In this document: positions 5,381-6,785 of the stretch, in pieces | Numbering within the stretch: position 1 is the first letter of the stretch | How the letters are laid out: every line of letters begins with the position of its first letter | From: JBNJEM01 sp051745935 | Lineage (GTDB): Bacteria > Planctomycetota > Planctomycetia > Pirellulales > Pirellulaceae | DNA length: 6,785 nt | Direction of reading: 5' to 3' | Assembly: GCA_051745935.1 (NCBI GenBank) | Contig: JBNJEM010000443.1 | Span: 1-6,785 of the forward strand | The notes under the pieces: model-generated | Told to the model about the DNA's origin: nothing | The model's input: the letters and a program-made list of their open reading frames with translations, nothing else | Database searches by the model: none | Made by a program: the position numbers and the translations under genes

Positions 5381-6694
5381 ATGACACGAAAACTGAATGC
5401 CAGGCCTAACGATCGGACGTGCCACGCCGCCCTCCGGCGGCGCGGCTCGGTGTATGTCGCCGTGCTCGGCGTGACAATGATCGCCGCCATGTGCGCGCTT
5501 CTCGGCATGCGGATCGCGCGCCAGCAATTGAAAGCCACCGGGCAACACAAGGACCACGAACGGGCTAAGATCCTGGCGCACTCGGCCGCCGAACAGGCCG
5601 TCGCCATCATGAACAACCACTCCTGGGACGTCGGAGATTGGCGTGCCAACTTTACCAGCGGCGTGGAAACCCCGCCGATCACCTTTGGTGGAGGGGAGAT
5701 GTCTTTCAAGCTGATCGACGAGGATGGAGAATTGGCCGATGATCCCAGTGACCCGGTTTGGATCCATGGCATTGGCCGGGTGGGAGACGCGGTGTACGTC
5801 GCCCGGGCTCGAGCCAGAATCGACGCTGGCTTGCCCCTTGAATTCCTTCGCGCCGCGGTGCACTGCGGCCGGACGCTAAGTGTCAAAACTGGCGTATCGT
5901 TGGCGGTGACCGGCGCGGCCGCTTCCACGGACGCGGAAGTCATCAACGAGGGAACCATCGACGGGAGTGTGGAAGCGGTCAGCCTGTCGGGGAGCGGCAC
6001 GGTCACCGGCACCGCGACCGTGCCCGCCGAGCGAAAGGGCATGCCCTGGGTGAATACGTTTTCCGACTACGTGGCCCGAGCGACCCAGCTACCCTACAAC
6101 GGAGACATTGATACGGTCGTGATGGCCCCGGGCGTGAACGAGTACGGCGGCGGGCTCAACGCGGACGGTGTCTACTACATCGACACCGGGGGCAACGACA
6201 TTGATGTGCGCAACTCACGAATCCACGGCACGCTGTTGATTGACGCGGGGCCGAACAACGAAGTGGTCATTGAGGACCAGTGCCTGATTCACCCGTATCG
6301 CGATGACTTCCCCAGCTTGATCATCAGGGCGAACAACGTGGAACTCGAGCTGAAAACCAAGGACGGCGTGAGATTGCTTAGGGAGCCGCCCAATCACCAT
6401 AACTTCAATCCCCCGGGCGCGCCCTATCAGGGCCACAGCGACAGCGACACCGTCGACCAGTATCCGAGTGGAATTCGCGGTTTGGCGCACTTGATTGCCG
6501 ACGTGACGATCGAAGAGAGAATCCTGGTTCGCGGCTGCGTGGTGGTGGAAGGCGACTTGGAAGTCCAAAAAAAAGGCGAATTCATCCACGACCCACATTT
6601 GATGCTCAATCCGCCCCGGGGATACACCGATCGCCCGGACAGCACCGACATGATCATCGAAGCCCGCAGCTGGGCCCGCCATCCGGCCCCTTGA
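5381..6694 (+). CDS. PilX/GspK-like membrane-anchored protein with beta-rich C-terminus
   Basis: The 437-residue protein begins with a basic segment, RRRG (residues 19-22), and a hydrophobic helix (about 23-45, SVYVAVLGV onward), the usual start of PilX/GspK-type proteins. It lacks a Glu at position 5 after the Gly, as GspK does, so it may be the tip-capping component; processing after Gly22 is uncertain because Ser follows. Residues 55-150 hold a helix (ERAKILAHSAAEQAVAIM) and a conserved-looking stretch, FKLIDEDGELADDPSDP, then GIGRVGDAVYV. From about 155 onward the sequence is Val/Ile/Gly/Thr-rich with short repeated strands (SLSGSGTVTGTATV, IHGTLLID, EVVIEDQCLIH, VVVEGDLEV), suggesting a right-handed beta-helix or bactofilin-like fold. 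It follows the previous stop by four bases; a GGAGG at 5364-5368, inside that gene, is 12 bases upstream. An A8 run at 6567-6574 lies in the coding sequence. No terminator is evident in the 91 bp after it. Family assignment is moderate and function inferred. Confidence 0.8.
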   Translation: MTRKLNARPNDRTCHAALRRRGSVYVAVLGVTMIAAMCALLGMRIARQQLKATGQHKDHERAKILAHSAAEQAVAIMNNHSWDVGDWRANFTSGVETPPITFGGGEMSFKLIDEDGELADDPSDPVWIHGIGRVGDAVYVARARARIDAGLPLEFLRAAVHCGRTLSVKTGVSLAVTGAAASTDAEVINEGTIDGSVEAVSLSGSGTVTGTATVPAERKGMPWVNTFSDYVARATQLPYNGDIDTVVMAPGVNEYGGGLNADGVYYIDTGGNDIDVRNSRIHGTLLIDAGPNNEVVIEDQCLIHPYRDDFPSLIIRANNVELELKTKDGVRLLREPPNHHNFNPPGAPYQGHSDSDTVDQYPSGIRGLAHLIADVTIEERILVRGCVVVEGDLEVQKKGEFIHDPHLMLNPPRGYTDRPDSTDMIIEARSWARHPAP

Positions 6695-6785
6695 TCGATC
6701 GCGTATCGAGCAGCCAGTCCATATGGCCGTCCCAATCGGTTCAATCTCTTGTGCTGCACGGTCAATCGCGAAGTGTGCCATTAAA

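Noticed and set aside
5257..6042. Long minus-strand open frame opposite the third and fourth pseudopilin-like genes (261 residues)
   Set aside because: Low-complexity Ala/Pro/Arg/Ser sequence spanning two real + strand genes; a shadow frame.
6215..6781. Minus-strand open frames at the right end
   Set aside because: Mostly opposite the PilX/GspK-like gene with no recognisable domain.
6723..6785. Start of a further + strand gene (ATG, 21 open codons to the window end)
   Set aside because: No ribosome-binding site and too short to judge; sequence beyond the window would be needed.
6695..6785. Intrinsic terminator after the last gene
   Set aside because: Only very short dyads and no T-run; not supportable.

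Overview
The window most likely comes from a GC-rich member of the Planctomycetota. The basis is the style of the pseudopilin-like proteins, in particular a GspI/PilV-like protein with a DVDDYAGW segment followed by a GLKRMQVTV segment, and a PilX-like protein starting RRRGSVYV. Both match patterns I remember from planctomycete genomes. I could not run a database search, so this assignment is an inference. No rRNA, tRNA, CRISPR array, transposase or integrase is visible.

Left part (1-1441): about 1.4 kb with no convincing gene. It holds a near-perfect palindrome (122-141), a 16-bp tandem repeat with five perfect copies (633-712) and a degenerate sixth, two degenerate copies of the same unit on the opposite strand about 100 bp upstream (498-529), a GC hairpin (925-950), an AT-rich patch with four AAAACAT/ATGTTTT words (994-1063), and weak promoter-like and hairpin sequence ahead of the first gene.

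Right part (1442-6694): five genes on the + strand, closely spaced and probably one operon. First is a GAF + HD-GYP protein, a predicted cyclic-di-GMP phosphodiesterase with intact motifs. Four proteins with type IV pilin or type II secretion style N-termini follow: a GspH/FimT-like pseudopilin, a GspJ/PilW-like pseudopilin with a large extra C-terminal alpha/beta domain, a GspI/PilV-like pseudopilin, and a large PilX/GspK-like protein with a probable beta-rich, possibly beta-helical, C-terminus. The set resembles the minor tip components (H, I, J, K) of a type II secretion or type IV pilus machine. The ATPase, inner-membrane platform, secretin, major pilin and prepilin peptidase are not in the window and must be encoded elsewhere.

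How the genes may work together (inference): the four pseudopilins could form the tip complex of a pseudopilus, while the HD-GYP enzyme lowers local c-di-GMP to tune assembly or secretion. The most unusual element is the GspJ/PilW-like protein, whose roughly 210-residue C-terminal domain resembles a flavodoxin/ThuA/class I amidotransferase-type fold and would lie outside the inner membrane.
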